This document shows positions 25,643 to 35,946 of a DNA stretch of 51,744 bases, one piece after another (within the stretch, counting starts at the first letter, position 1; each line of letters opens with the position of its first letter). The stretch is from Paludibacter sp. GTDB lineage: Bacteria > Bacteroidota > Bacteroidia > Bacteroidales > Paludibacteraceae. The notes under the pieces are model-generated. The model was not told the origin of the DNA. It was given only the letters and a program-made list of their open reading frames with translations, and searched no databases. Where the stretch lies: the NCBI GenBank assembly GCA_024710005.1, contig JANJVQ010000035.1, positions 1-51,744 of the forward strand, written 5' to 3'. A program made the position numbers and the translations under genes.

Positions 25643-27169
25643 TTATTTATATCCCGGATTTTGCTCTAATCCCGGAATTAAATAGATATCTCTCAACGGT
25701 AGCGGGAAACGGTTGTTTTTCCCTATTTCGAAATTATCGAACTCACTGTCCCTGCTTTTGAGATAGGAGATATTCTCTGCTGTATCGAACATACCCCAGC
25801 GTTCCAGATCCAACCAGCGCCAACCTTCACCTGAAAGTTCACACACCCTTTCGTGCATAATCTGCCGGCGCATTTTTTCTTTATCATTTCCGATATTGGT
25901 GAAAACCGTCGAGTTTTCTAATTTGGGCAAATTAACACCCGGGCGTTCACGCACTTTATTAATCCAGACATAAGCTTCTGCCGTCCGGTCCAGTTCATTA
26001 AGCGCCTCTGCATACAGGAGATAAATATCCGCCAGCCTTACTATACGCAGATTGATGCCATTGTCTTCGTGACTTTCTGCCGTTTTAGTTTCCCAATGCG
26101 TATATTTCTTCCAGTACACTTTTGACTGATTCAAGCTCCATTGTGTCCATGTTTTACCATAAAATATTTCGTTGGGATTTACTGGATCGTAATAAAACAA
26201 GGTATTTTTCAGTCGCGGGTCTACTTTTCCATCTTTCGTAAGTTCTTTCGAGAAATCTGTTTTAACAATATTCCCGGCCGTAGCATCGTCCCACGAACAA
26301 CCCGTAGCAGGTAATCCAAAGAATTTGGCGCGCTCATGACTTAATTGTCCCACTCCATTTACCGGTCCCGACATAAACTGTACTTCGAACAACGATTCTT
26401 CATTGTTTTCATAAACATCTGTAAAATTATCCTTGTAATCATCCCGAAGATCGTAAATTCCCAGGTCAAATATATCCTCGCTTTTGTCAACTACCCTTTG
26501 CCATTCATGCAATTGCGCCGAAACCTTTACATCCATGGCCAGGGCGGCGCCTTTGGTAACGCGTCCCACATCAAGTGAACTCGCCCACTGAGCAGGCAGG
26601 AGTTTTGCGGCATCATCAAAATCCTTCTGAGCCTGCCGATAGATTTCAGGTTGTTCATGAATTTCAGGGTCTCCTTCCGCCTCTGCTGTCAGCGGAATAC
26701 CACCCCGACCATAGACTCCGGCAATATTAAACAGATGCAATCCCCGTATGAATAAAGCCTGACCAACAATATAGTCTCGTTTTGTATCATCCATCTCAAT
26801 TTTTGGCGCATTATCGAGCACCTGATTGGCCCAGAAAACACCTTTATACAAATCGAGCCAGGTAAATATAACAGCTGGTTTTGTATAATCATTGATCAAA
26901 AAATTAGAATAAGAAATCAGGGTCGGGTCGGGCGATGTACAATAACCCTCGTCCGCCCGTGAGATGTAAAGGAAGTGCAGCCAGCGACGATAGGCGCCGT
27001 TAAAACGCAACGAACGGTATGTGGCATTCAGACCAGCAGACAAATCCTCTTCTGTTTTCCAAAAATTAGTTGTATCCATTTCATTCGGATTCTTCTGTTC
27101 CAGGATATCTTCACAGGAAAACAACAGGGTAATGCAAAGTATGCCTAATATAAATTTATAGTTTTTCAT
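25643..27169 (-). CDS. susD: SusD/RagB-family outer-membrane lipoprotein
   Basis: This 508-residue protein has a lipoprotein signal with Cys19 (ITLLFSCEDILEQ) and the SusD/RagB pattern: an N-terminal domain with NFWKTEEDLSAGLNATYRSL, TPR-like helices (residues of about 90-230), and the C-terminal RWLDLERWGMF and PLPLRDIYLIPGLEQNPGY, which ends most SusD proteins. It binds the glycan at the cell surface and closes over SusC as a lid. It lies 20 bp downstream of susC and upstream of GH43, so the three are co-expressed. Confidence 0.93.
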   Translation of the reverse strand: MKNYKFILGILCITLLFSCEDILEQKNPNEMDTTNFWKTEEDLSAGLNATYRSLRFNGAYRRWLHFLYISRADEGYCTSPDPTLISYSNFLINDYTKPAVIFTWLDLYKGVFWANQVLDNAPKIEMDDTKRDYIVGQALFIRGLHLFNIAGVYGRGGIPLTAEAEGDPEIHEQPEIYRQAQKDFDDAAKLLPAQWASSLDVGRVTKGAALAMDVKVSAQLHEWQRVVDKSEDIFDLGIYDLRDDYKDNFTDVYENNEESLFEVQFMSGPVNGVGQLSHERAKFFGLPATGCSWDDATAGNIVKTDFSKELTKDGKVDPRLKNTLFYYDPVNPNEIFYGKTWTQWSLNQSKVYWKKYTHWETKTAESHEDNGINLRIVRLADIYLLYAEALNELDRTAEAYVWINKVRERPGVNLPKLENSTVFTNIGNDKEKMRRQIMHERVCELSGEGWRWLDLERWGMFDTAENISYLKSRDSEFDNFEIGKNNRFPLPLRDIYLIPGLEQNPGYK

Positions 27170-27189
27170 ATAACGTTATCTTTTTGTTG

Positions 27190-30100
27190 TTAGAAAGAAA
27201 TCTGTAATCCACAAGTGATTGTCCTCACCGGAGGATAGTGTCCGTCATCATATCCTTTAGCATAAATACTTCCGCCTGAAATTTCAGGATCAAGTCCTGA
27301 GTACCCCGTAAGCGTAAACAGGTTTTGTGCCCCCACATACACACGCAGACGTTCAATTAACTTCGTTGCCTGTAATAGATTCTGAGGTAATGTGTAACCC
27401 AACTGAATGTTTTTCAGCCGCAAATAATCACCTCTTTCAATCCACCTGTCGGATGTTGTCAGCACATTGTCAGTTGTATTCATATACGGACGTGGCGTTG
27501 TGTTCGAAGTCCCTTCACCTGTCCACGGAACCAGGCTCTTAGGCAGGTTGGCAGTTTCATCCATCCGTTCGAGCCAGTAACGGGTATTGTTGAAAATATA
27601 ATTTCCAAATACGCCAAAAAAGAATAAATTGAGATCAAATCCTTTGTATGAACAGTTGAAGTTCAACCCGGCTTCAAATTTGGGGAAAGGTGACCCTACA
27701 TATTCACGGTCGGTTTCCACCGATATCTCACCATCTCCATTGACATCTTTGTACCTGATATCTCCCGGTTGGGCATTGGGTTGAATCATTTTAGTTGTTT
27801 CAACACCGGTATCGGGATCCGTAATCGTTTTGGTATATTGATATACTTCATCCCAGTTTTGGAAAATTCCATCGGTACGCAACACGTAAAAGTCACCAAG
27901 CGACCTTCCGAGCGCCGAGTAACTTGACTCTCCGATACCAGCATAATAATAATCATCGCCGCCTAAGGCCAGCACTTTATTCCGGGTATGCGTAAAATTA
28001 AGGGCTACATCGTATTTGAAAGCATTTTGTGTTTCACGCCATCCAACCTGGAGTTCCAAACCTGAGTTGTTAATCTGTCCGTAGTTTACCCATGGATTAA
28101 CATCAACTCCTTTCATCCACGGCTGTGCTTTGGTAATCAGCAAGTCGTACAATTGTGCATTAAAATAATCCACCGAACCGTACAAATGCTGGTCAAACAA
28201 TGAAAAATCAACACCCACATTGTAAGTCTCACGGGTTTCCCACCGCAAATTACTATTTGCCAACCCATTCTGAATTAAGCCTGTATATAATTGAGGGTCG
28301 GATCCATAAATACCGACACGATCACCCGAAGCAATATAAGTAGCATACTGATATGCCGGTACAGCATTTTGATTTCCTGATTTACCATAACTCAATCTGA
28401 TTTTCAAGTCATTTATCCAATCCTGCGATTGCATAAAATCTTCGCCACTAACGCGCCAACCTGCTGATAAACCAGGAAACACTCCATACCGGTAATTTTC
28501 TCCAAACAAAGAAGAACCATCACGCCGTACATTTAATTGCAACAAATAGCGATCAGCATAATTATAGTTTATTCGTCCAATCAGTGAAGTCATAGCCACA
28601 GCATTATTACTTCCGCCGATAGCCGGACTTGAACCTGCTTCTTTCGAAACCCTGTCGAGCACCCAGAACCCTTCCTGTGTGAGGTCGTAACCTCTGACAT
28701 TATTACCCCGACGCTCTTTCAACTGCGCTGAATAACCCAGCAGCACATCAAAATTATGATCATCAATACTTTTCTTGTAGAATGCCGTATTTTCCCATAA
28801 CCATGATTGCATAGCCCCATTGGCTTCATACAACTCATCTTTGTACTGACTGGTAGACAGGTAACGTAGTTGTTTATACACAGTTTTTGACTTGTCAAAC
28901 CAGTTAAAATACTCAATCCCCACATTTGTTTTCAATTGTAAATCTTTAACCGGTTCAATCTGCAGGAAGGCAGATCCGATGATTCTCAGGTTATATTGCC
29001 TGTTGTCGCGGGTTTCCTGTAATCCGACGGGATTAGTACCGTACGTTTGATAAGAAGAACTACCAAACCCATATTCTTCCGGATTATCAGGATTACGTAC
29101 CGGAATGATGGGCGGCATGCGAGCCAGATCAATAAACGGATTACCTTCTAATGTTTTGGTTTCCGAATGTCCGATCATGATATTTTCGCCAACCGTAAAG
29201 ATTCCTTTTTTCACCTCAGTATTACTTCGCATGGTTAACCGGTTATGAAAAGGTCCGATAACGGTACCATCTTCATTATACATATCGAAAGAGAACATGT
29301 ATCTTCCGTTTTTATTCCCTCCCGAGACATTCAGGTTGTAATCTTTGGTGATACCGGTTTTATAAAACTCATCCTGCCAGTCGGTGTTGACCAGGACTTG
29401 CCCCTGAGCCGGTTCACCCGGCCACACCTTATTGGCATTCTCATACGCAATGCGATTAATCCGGAGAAACTCAAGGCTATTCATCATTTCATACCGTTTG
29501 GCAATCTGAGCAATACCAACGGTACCATTAAAACTGATTTTTGTGGCTCCGTCCTCCCCTTTCTTCGTCGTGATAAGCACCACACCATTTGCACCACGCG
29601 CTCCGTATAGTGCTGTCGCAGAAGCATCTTTCAACACCTGGATACTTTCCACATCGTTCATATTGAATTCACGCTGTGAGCCTTCGAGAATCATACCATC
29701 AATCACATACAAAGGCGATACACTGTTAAAACTACCAATACCACGAACAATGATATCAGCACTTGAACCGGGAACGCCTGAAGTGGTTACGCGTACACCG
29801 GCAGCCAAACCCTGTAACGCCTGCCCGATACCCGGCAAGGTCATTTTCTCGATTTGTTTGGTGTCTACTACCGAGATGGCACCCGTAATTTCCTTTTTCC
29901 GTTGTGTTCCATAAGCTACTGCCACCACCTCTTCCAGCATATTGACATCTTCTTCCAATACGACAGTCATCCCGGAGGCAGGTTTTCGTTCTACAGATTT
30001 ATATCCGACATAAGAAAACACAAGCATCGCATTTTCAGGTACAGTTACTGAAAATTTCCCATCGAGATCTGATATGGTTCCGACTGTCGTACCTTTTTCC

Positions 30101-30306
30101 CGGATATTTACTCCCACAAGCGGGAAACCGGTATTATCGGTAACTGTTCCCGATACCTGTACTGTCCGGCCTTGCTGCGCCCATAAATCTAACGGAAATG
30201 AGAATCCGACGATAAGCAGACACAGGAACAAGTAACCAGGTCTGATCCTGATAAAATCACAAAATGATTTACCGGACTTTGAATAATGAATCGTTCTTTC
30301 AATCAT
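27190..30306 (-). CDS. susC: SusC/RagA-family TonB-dependent transporter
   Basis: This 1038-residue outer-membrane transporter imports oligosaccharides using TonB energy. It has a signal-like N-terminus (GYLFLCLLIVGFSFPLDLWA), a carboxypeptidase-regulatory-like domain (VQVSGTVTDNTGFPLVGVNI), a plug (ITGAISVVDTKQIEKM ... DIIVRGIGSFNSVSPLYVID) and a beta-barrel ending TITCGLQISF, the aromatic C-terminus needed for insertion. It follows the epimerase by 28 bp and is the second gene of the leftward operon. Start choice rests on the first ATG giving a full signal. Substrate is probably arabinose-rich, judged from GH43. Confidence 0.95.
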   Translation of the reverse strand: MIERTIHYSKSGKSFCDFIRIRPGYLFLCLLIVGFSFPLDLWAQQGRTVQVSGTVTDNTGFPLVGVNIREKGTTVGTISDLDGKFSVTVPENAMLVFSYVGYKSVERKPASGMTVVLEEDVNMLEEVVAVAYGTQRKKEITGAISVVDTKQIEKMTLPGIGQALQGLAAGVRVTTSGVPGSSADIIVRGIGSFNSVSPLYVIDGMILEGSQREFNMNDVESIQVLKDASATALYGARGANGVVLITTKKGEDGATKISFNGTVGIAQIAKRYEMMNSLEFLRINRIAYENANKVWPGEPAQGQVLVNTDWQDEFYKTGITKDYNLNVSGGNKNGRYMFSFDMYNEDGTVIGPFHNRLTMRSNTEVKKGIFTVGENIMIGHSETKTLEGNPFIDLARMPPIIPVRNPDNPEEYGFGSSSYQTYGTNPVGLQETRDNRQYNLRIIGSAFLQIEPVKDLQLKTNVGIEYFNWFDKSKTVYKQLRYLSTSQYKDELYEANGAMQSWLWENTAFYKKSIDDHNFDVLLGYSAQLKERRGNNVRGYDLTQEGFWVLDRVSKEAGSSPAIGGSNNAVAMTSLIGRINYNYADRYLLQLNVRRDGSSLFGENYRYGVFPGLSAGWRVSGEDFMQSQDWINDLKIRLSYGKSGNQNAVPAYQYATYIASGDRVGIYGSDPQLYTGLIQNGLANSNLRWETRETYNVGVDFSLFDQHLYGSVDYFNAQLYDLLITKAQPWMKGVDVNPWVNYGQINNSGLELQVGWRETQNAFKYDVALNFTHTRNKVLALGGDDYYYAGIGESSYSALGRSLGDFYVLRTDGIFQNWDEVYQYTKTITDPDTGVETTKMIQPNAQPGDIRYKDVNGDGEISVETDREYVGSPFPKFEAGLNFNCSYKGFDLNLFFFGVFGNYIFNNTRYWLERMDETANLPKSLVPWTGEGTSNTTPRPYMNTTDNVLTTSDRWIERGDYLRLKNIQLGYTLPQNLLQATKLIERLRVYVGAQNLFTLTGYSGLDPEISGGSIYAKGYDDGHYPPVRTITCGLQISF

Positions 30307-30334
30307 ACTTTTACTAAGATTAACATTAAAAAAT

Positions 30335-31528
30335 TTATTTAACTGAGAACTTATAAATACATGTTTGTTGATATGTTTCTTCGGGATCTAAGCGGGTAGA
30401 TGGAAAATCCGGATGGTTTGGACTGTCCGGAAATTTCTGGGTTTCCAGGGCTAATCCTTCGCGGTAATTCAATGTTTTTCCATATTTCCCTTTTACTTTA
30501 CCATCAAAAAAATTACCACTGTAAAACTGCAATCCGGGCTGATCCGACCAAACCTCCATCAATCGGCCATGTTGTGGCTCATATAAAGTCGCAACCAGCC
30601 CGACTTCCCTGCGACTGGTTTTGCTGATTACCCAGTTGTGGTCGTAACCAGCACCCTGTTTTAATTGCATATCCTCCTGATCAATCCGTTTGCCGATGGC
30701 GGTTGGATTTCTAAAATCGAATGGTGTGTTTTTTACTTCCATGAAATCACCTGTAGGGATGAGTTTTTCGTCAACAGGTGTTATATAATCTGCAGGTATC
30801 GTAAGAATATGATCGGTAATGGTACCATTACCTTCCCCTTTCAGGTTAAACAGACTGTGGTGTGAAAGATTGACAACCGTTGGTTTATCGGTAGTTGCTG
30901 TATACGTTATTTTAAATTCATTTTCCGAAGTCAGTAAATAGGAAATTCTCAATCTCAGGTTACCGGGAAAACCATCTTCGCCATCGGCAGATAAATAAGA
31001 GAATACAATTTCATTGCTGCAAATCATATCCACATCCCAAACAACCATATCCAGCCCTTTTAATCCACCATGTAAGGTTTGTCCGTTATTATTCACAGGC
31101 AGCTGATAGGATTGACTGTCGAGGATAAATTTTCCACCGGCAATTCGATTTGCATAACGCCCCACTACAGGTCCTAAAAAACGTTCTCCTTCATTCTTTA
31201 TATAGCGATCTATTGTTTCATAACCCAGCACGATATCCTCGTAATTCCCATCCCTGTCGGGAGCCCAGAGCGTTACCACCCTTGCCCCGAAATTTGTAAC
31301 CTGCATATAAATTCCGTTACCCGATTCGAGGGTATACAGGGATACGTTTTTCTCATCGATAATTGTTGTAAATTTCTCCGCATCCAGCAAAACAGCTTCT
31401 TTACGGTTGACTCCCCCACATGAAAACAAACTGATACATAAAACAATAATCCACAGGTATTTTCTTCCATTTGAAAGAAAACACAACTGTAGCCCGTTTA
31501 TAATCTTGTATCGTGTTGATTGGTACAT
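30335..31528 (-). CDS. galM: Aldose 1-epimerase (mutarotase), lipoprotein
   Basis: The start at 31528 (MYQSTRYKI) is preferred because a -7 box lies at 31559-31566, inside the longer open frame that could begin at 31570. A lipobox (LFSCGG) follows a hydrophobic stretch, so this is a lipoprotein, unlike cytoplasmic GalM. The mutarotase fold shows the catalytic His in NLSHHSLFNL and the Glu in GLALETQKFPDSPNHP. It interconverts alpha and beta sugars, here probably arabinose or galactose released at the surface or in the periplasm. It is the first gene of the SusC/D operon. Confidence 0.9.
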   Translation of the reverse strand: MYQSTRYKIINGLQLCFLSNGRKYLWIIVLCISLFSCGGVNRKEAVLLDAEKFTTIIDEKNVSLYTLESGNGIYMQVTNFGARVVTLWAPDRDGNYEDIVLGYETIDRYIKNEGERFLGPVVGRYANRIAGGKFILDSQSYQLPVNNNGQTLHGGLKGLDMVVWDVDMICSNEIVFSYLSADGEDGFPGNLRLRISYLLTSENEFKITYTATTDKPTVVNLSHHSLFNLKGEGNGTITDHILTIPADYITPVDEKLIPTGDFMEVKNTPFDFRNPTAIGKRIDQEDMQLKQGAGYDHNWVISKTSRREVGLVATLYEPQHGRLMEVWSDQPGLQFYSGNFFDGKVKGKYGKTLNYREGLALETQKFPDSPNHPDFPSTRLDPEETYQQTCIYKFSVK

Positions 31529-31558
31529 ATGTATTGATTGGTTAACCCTGAGGCGAAT

Positions 31559-31566
31559 CAAAAGTA
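31559..31566 (-). promoter_or_regulatory. -7 box of the SusC/D operon
   Basis: Read leftward this is TACTTTTG, matching TAnnTTTG, 31 bp before the ATG at 31528. No matching -33 TTTG is seen, which fits a promoter that needs an activator such as the divergent hybrid regulator. Confidence 0.5.
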
Positions 31567-31619
31567 ACATTACTTACCCTAACAGAATACGACTGTAAGG
31601 CCAAAAAATGTCAATTTTT

Positions 31620-31662
31620 GGACAAAATAGTCCTCTGACCACTAAATACCACTTTATGACCA
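31620..31662. promoter_or_regulatory. Candidate operator between the operon and its regulator
   Basis: A palindrome GGAC-AAAATA-GTCC (31620-31633) is followed by a direct repeat TGACCA (31636-31641 and 31657-31662) spaced 21 bp, two helix turns. AraC-type output domains of hybrid regulators bind direct repeats of this spacing. Position 60-100 bp before the epimerase -7 box suits an activator site. This is a pattern-based suggestion. Confidence 0.35.
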
Positions 31663-31690
31663 GATATTAACATAATTCACATCAATACAA

Positions 31691-31721
31691 TTTCTGAGAT
31701 GGAAAAAGTGTTTTATTTTTG
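31691..31721 (+). promoter_or_regulatory. Promoter of the hybrid two-component gene
   Basis: A TTTC -33 element (31691-31694) and a perfect TATTTTTG -7 box (31714-31721) are 19 nt apart, ending 27 bp before the ATG at 31749. The longer open frame beginning at 31719 (TTG) would start within the -7 box, which supports the ATG. Confidence 0.6.
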
Positions 31722-31748
31722 CAGGGTAAATACTATTTGTTAACCGAC

Positions 31749-34700
31749 ATGAGAAAATTACAGTTTTATTTTCTTTTGCTGTCCTTTTGGATACCAACGC
31801 TTGGCTTTTCTCAATTTCAATTCCGAAAATATCAGGTAAACGACGGACTAACCGAGAATACCGTGAACTGCATCATGCAGGATGCCAAAGGTTTTCTGTG
31901 GTTGGGAACGAAAGATGGTCTGAACAAGTTCGACGGTGTGAATTTTACAGCCTACCGCCATAAAGACGATGACCCGAAATCCATCGGGAACAACTACATA
32001 CAAACATTAATCGAAGGAGAGAACAACACAATCTATGTAGGCACAGACGATGGATTGTTCATCATGGACCGAAACAACGAAAGTTTTGAGAAACTCGAAA
32101 CAAAGTTGAATGTGGTCGACAAAATTATCACTTCGGTCTCGACATTACTTTTTGATAAAAATGGTCTGCTCTGGATCGCCACCCGTAAAGAAGGCGTGTA
32201 TACCTTTGACCCTAAGAACACCAAACTCAGCAGGATACGCTCTTTGGATTTTGATTTGACAAAAACAAGGGTGTGGACTGTATTTGAAGATAAATCGGGA
32301 GGTATCTGGGTAGGCTCCCGTTCCGGTCTGTTCCAGTATAATCCGAATAAAAAATTACTGGAAGCTGTGCCTGGTGTTATCGATTTCGGCAATAACTCGA
32401 ATATGGAAATTCTCACCATTTTTGAGGACACAAATGGGAATTTATGGCTCGGCACCTGGTCTGATGGGATATTATTTTATAATAAGCAGCAAAAAGGGGC
32501 GGTCGCATTTTGCGGACCGACTGATAAAACTCATTATGTCACCCATATACATGCTTTTCTTCAGTACGACGCTACAAATCTGCTTGTAGGGGCCGATGAC
32601 GGATTATATTTGTTCAACACCACCACAAAAAAATCCGACAGAATTGATGTACCTTATGACAAATACAGTCTCGGCGACCAGAACGTATATAGCTTGCTGC
32701 GCGACAGGGAGGGCGGCATCTGGGTAGGAACCTATTTCGGGGGACTAAACTACCTGAATAAAAACGCACTGAGTATTAAAAGCTATTTACCAAACGACAA
32801 AGCGGGAGCTCTTTCAGGGAAGGCTGTCAGTCAGTTTTGTGAAGACGGGAAAGGTAACCTGTGGGTTGCCACCGAAGATGGAGGTCTCAATTATTTCGAT
32901 GTAAAAACCGAGAAGTTCTCGCAACCGGTCAAAACCAGCTACCACAACATACACCCGCTGATGCTGGTGGGCGACGAACTCTGGATAGGCACATTCTCCA
33001 GAGGTGTGGATGTTTACAATACAAAAACAAAAAAATTGCGGAATTACCGCAACCGTTTCAACGACATAAATTCCCTCGACGATGACTGCATTTTTTCACT
33101 GTACAGAACGACGACTGGCGATATATACGTGGGAACTACCAATGGTCTGAACAAATACAATCCAACGCATGACAATTTCACAAGGATTATTTCAGACTCC
33201 ATTTCTTTTATTTATGACATAAAAGAAGATTCGTATCAAAATCTCTGGCTGGCTATGTATAATAATAATGGTGCAGCAAAGCTCAACATGAGAACCAATA
33301 AATGGACTTATTACCAAAACACCCTGAAAGAAAACGACCCTATGGTCAACAGTAAACTGACCGGCATCCACATCGACAATCAAAAACGCCTGTGGTTTTC
33401 GAGCGAAGGTAGTGGCATTTTTCTTTATAACTATGAAGATGATCGGTTTCAACAGATTTCAGAAAAAGACGGCCTCCCTAACAATGTCGTATATGGTATT
33501 CTCGACGACCAGTTCGGGAACCTCTGGGTCAGTAGCAACAAAGGACTTGCTTCATTTCCTCCTTTCGATCTCGGTTCGCTGAAACAATTCACACAAGGCG
33601 ACGGCATGCAAAGCAATGAATTCAACTATAAATCGAGTTACAAAGCTACTGATGGTAAATTGTATTTTGGAGGAATAAACGGCTTCAACAGTTTCTATCC
33701 TCATGAACTCATCACAAATATAAACGAAATCATCCCTCCGATTGAAATCACCGGACTACAACTTCTGGGGTATAACAACAAGGAAAAAGAAGCTTATATC
33801 TTAAGTTGTATCAATAAAAAAGAACTTGTCCGGTTACCATACAACAATGCTTCTTTTACCATTTCTTTCATCAGCCTGAGTTATATTGCACCAGACAAGA
33901 ACCAGTATGCCTATAAACTCGAAGGCGTAGATGAGGACTGGAATCACATTGGTAATAACCGCAGCGTAACCTATGTAAATTTGTCTCCTGGAAAATACAC
34001 ATTCAGGGTTAAAGCGTCCAATAACAATAATATCTGGAATGAAAGCGGCGCCGTACTTCGTTTCGAGATTCTTCCTCCTTTCTGGTTCTCTTTACCTGCT
34101 AAAATTCTGTATATAATTGCAGTTATATTACTTATCTATGTGCTGTTCCGGAATTACACCAGAAAACACCAGATCAGACAACAAAGACAGCTGGAAGCCT
34201 ATAAAACTGAACAGGAAACCCTGTCTTTCAAATCGAAGATAGAGTTCTTCACCAATATAGCACACGAAATTCGAACACCGGTAAGCCTTATCAAAGCTCC
34301 ACTTGAAGAAATTATATCTTCGGGAGATGGCAACACGGAAACGAAACAGAATTTATCGATTATCAATAAAAACAGCGAACGACTGAATGTGCTCATTAAC
34401 CAACTGCTCGATTTCCGTAAAATGGATGCTGCAGAATACACCATTAATCCTTATAAATTCGATGTAACCAAACATTTATACGAGCTGTACGAAAGGTTCA
34501 AAAAAACAGCTCAGAGACAAAATATCGACTTCCAAATTATTGTCCCACAACAGAAGACCGAAATATATTTTGATCCTGATGCCCTGACAAAAATCATCGG
34601 AAACTTTCTTACCAATGCCCTGAAATATGGAAAGGACAAAATTGTACTAAAGATGCAACCCGCAGCGGACGACAGTTATACAATTTCGGTAAGTGATAAC

Positions 34701-35738
34701 GGGAAAGGCATTCCTGATACCCTCAAAGCCAAAATATTTGACCCGTTTTATCAGATAAAATCTCACGAAAACACCAAAGGGACCGGAATCGGCTTATCGT
34801 TGGCAAAACACCTTTCAGAAATGCTAAATGGAGACATCACAATCGAGGATAATCCAACAGGTGGTTCCATTTTCAGTTTTACATTCAGGGAACTTACAGC
34901 ACAGCCTGCTACCGAAAATTTCCAGGAAGAGGAAGAAAACACCATCCGGGAATCAACCTTGCTTATTCCCGGTGAAAGAACCAATATTCTGATTGTAGAA
35001 GATAATCCTGACATGCTTCACTTTATTGAAAACAGCCTGAAAGGGGAATATAATGTGAACACAGCAGAAAGTGCTGCACAGGCCATGATGTTGATTGAAG
35101 AGCACTCCTACGATCTCATCATTGCAGATGTGATGATGCCGGAAACTGATGGAATCGAGTTTACCGCGCAATTACACGACAACATTGCCTATAGTCATAT
35201 CCCGGTCATCCTCCTCTCGGCAAAAACCGACAACATCACAAAAATTGAAGGACTAAACGCAGGAGCCGATGTATATATCGAAAAGCCATTCTCCACTGCA
35301 TTCTTAAAAGCCCAAATTGCACGACTACTGGCTAACCGCAGGGCGATTCTGGACTCATTTAACCATTCTCCCCTGACACCTTATTCTGTTCTGACTTCAA
35401 ATAAAAACGACATGAGTTTTATCAACCGGTTGAATGAGGAAATCGACAAAAACATTTCCGACAGTAATTTTTCGATAGAATCCCTTACCGACAAATTATT
35501 CATCAGCCGGTCGAACCTGCAACGGAAACTGAAAAGCATCTGCGGTTATACACCCGGGGATTACTTGCGTACCTACCGGCTTAAGAAAGCTACACAGCTT
35601 TTGCTGGAAGATGGATTACGTATCAATGAAGTTGCCTATGAAGTCGGATTCAGTTCTGCTTCCTATTTCACCAAATGTTTTGTAAAACAGTATAATATGC
35701 TACCAAAGGATTTTGTAAAGCAACATGCAGCCCGATAA
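31749..35738 (+). CDS. Hybrid two-component system (HTCS) regulator
   Basis: This 1329-residue membrane sensor fuses a whole two-component pathway. After a signal (LQFYFLLLSFWIPTLGFS) come two beta-propellers of Reg_prop repeats (for example GFLWLGTKDGLNKFDG, GGIWVGSRSGLFQYN), a Y_Y_Y domain (about 707-773), one transmembrane helix (778-799), HisKA with His839 (NIAHEIRTPV), HATPase (DNGKGIP ... GTGIGLSLAKHL), a receiver with Asp1127 (IADVMMPETDG) and Lys in IEKPF, and an AraC-type HTH ending in GFSSASYFTKCFVKQYNMLP. The periplasmic part binds an oligosaccharide and the HTH activates the divergent epimerase/SusC/SusD/GH43 operon. All phospho-acceptor residues are present. Confidence 0.95.
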   Translation: MRKLQFYFLLLSFWIPTLGFSQFQFRKYQVNDGLTENTVNCIMQDAKGFLWLGTKDGLNKFDGVNFTAYRHKDDDPKSIGNNYIQTLIEGENNTIYVGTDDGLFIMDRNNESFEKLETKLNVVDKIITSVSTLLFDKNGLLWIATRKEGVYTFDPKNTKLSRIRSLDFDLTKTRVWTVFEDKSGGIWVGSRSGLFQYNPNKKLLEAVPGVIDFGNNSNMEILTIFEDTNGNLWLGTWSDGILFYNKQQKGAVAFCGPTDKTHYVTHIHAFLQYDATNLLVGADDGLYLFNTTTKKSDRIDVPYDKYSLGDQNVYSLLRDREGGIWVGTYFGGLNYLNKNALSIKSYLPNDKAGALSGKAVSQFCEDGKGNLWVATEDGGLNYFDVKTEKFSQPVKTSYHNIHPLMLVGDELWIGTFSRGVDVYNTKTKKLRNYRNRFNDINSLDDDCIFSLYRTTTGDIYVGTTNGLNKYNPTHDNFTRIISDSISFIYDIKEDSYQNLWLAMYNNNGAAKLNMRTNKWTYYQNTLKENDPMVNSKLTGIHIDNQKRLWFSSEGSGIFLYNYEDDRFQQISEKDGLPNNVVYGILDDQFGNLWVSSNKGLASFPPFDLGSLKQFTQGDGMQSNEFNYKSSYKATDGKLYFGGINGFNSFYPHELITNINEIIPPIEITGLQLLGYNNKEKEAYILSCINKKELVRLPYNNASFTISFISLSYIAPDKNQYAYKLEGVDEDWNHIGNNRSVTYVNLSPGKYTFRVKASNNNNIWNESGAVLRFEILPPFWFSLPAKILYIIAVILLIYVLFRNYTRKHQIRQQRQLEAYKTEQETLSFKSKIEFFTNIAHEIRTPVSLIKAPLEEIISSGDGNTETKQNLSIINKNSERLNVLINQLLDFRKMDAAEYTINPYKFDVTKHLYELYERFKKTAQRQNIDFQIIVPQQKTEIYFDPDALTKIIGNFLTNALKYGKDKIVLKMQPAADDSYTISVSDNGKGIPDTLKAKIFDPFYQIKSHENTKGTGIGLSLAKHLSEMLNGDITIEDNPTGGSIFSFTFRELTAQPATENFQEEEENTIRESTLLIPGERTNILIVEDNPDMLHFIENSLKGEYNVNTAESAAQAMMLIEEHSYDLIIADVMMPETDGIEFTAQLHDNIAYSHIPVILLSAKTDNITKIEGLNAGADVYIEKPFSTAFLKAQIARLLANRRAILDSFNHSPLTPYSVLTSNKNDMSFINRLNEEIDKNISDSNFSIESLTDKLFISRSNLQRKLKSICGYTPGDYLRTYRLKKATQLLLEDGLRINEVAYEVGFSSASYFTKCFVKQYNMLPKDFVKQHAAR

Positions 35739-35894
35739 TTGACCTATTTAATTCATTGTTGTCTGGTAAAAAATTGCAAAATAGACTTCTCCCTTTGGTC
35801 CAAATGACAATCAAGACTTTATCTTTTAGGGAGCCATCCGGAAAGATTATCGGGAACAATTAAAGAAATTTTTCCCTAATACAAATAATTATCG

Positions 35895-35902
35895 TATTTT
35901 TG
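35895..35902 (+). promoter_or_regulatory. -7 box of the hydrogenase gene
   Basis: A perfect TATTTTTG stands 44 bp before the hydrogenase ATG. The -33 region is T-rich without an exact TTTG. Confidence 0.5.
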
Positions 35903-35946
35903 CATCGAAAATCAAACATTAACTTACTATTAAACTAAAATAGAAA

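Noticed and set aside
31719-31748. Upstream TTG start for the hybrid regulator
   Set aside because: It lies in the -7 box; the ATG at 31749 begins a normal signal peptide.
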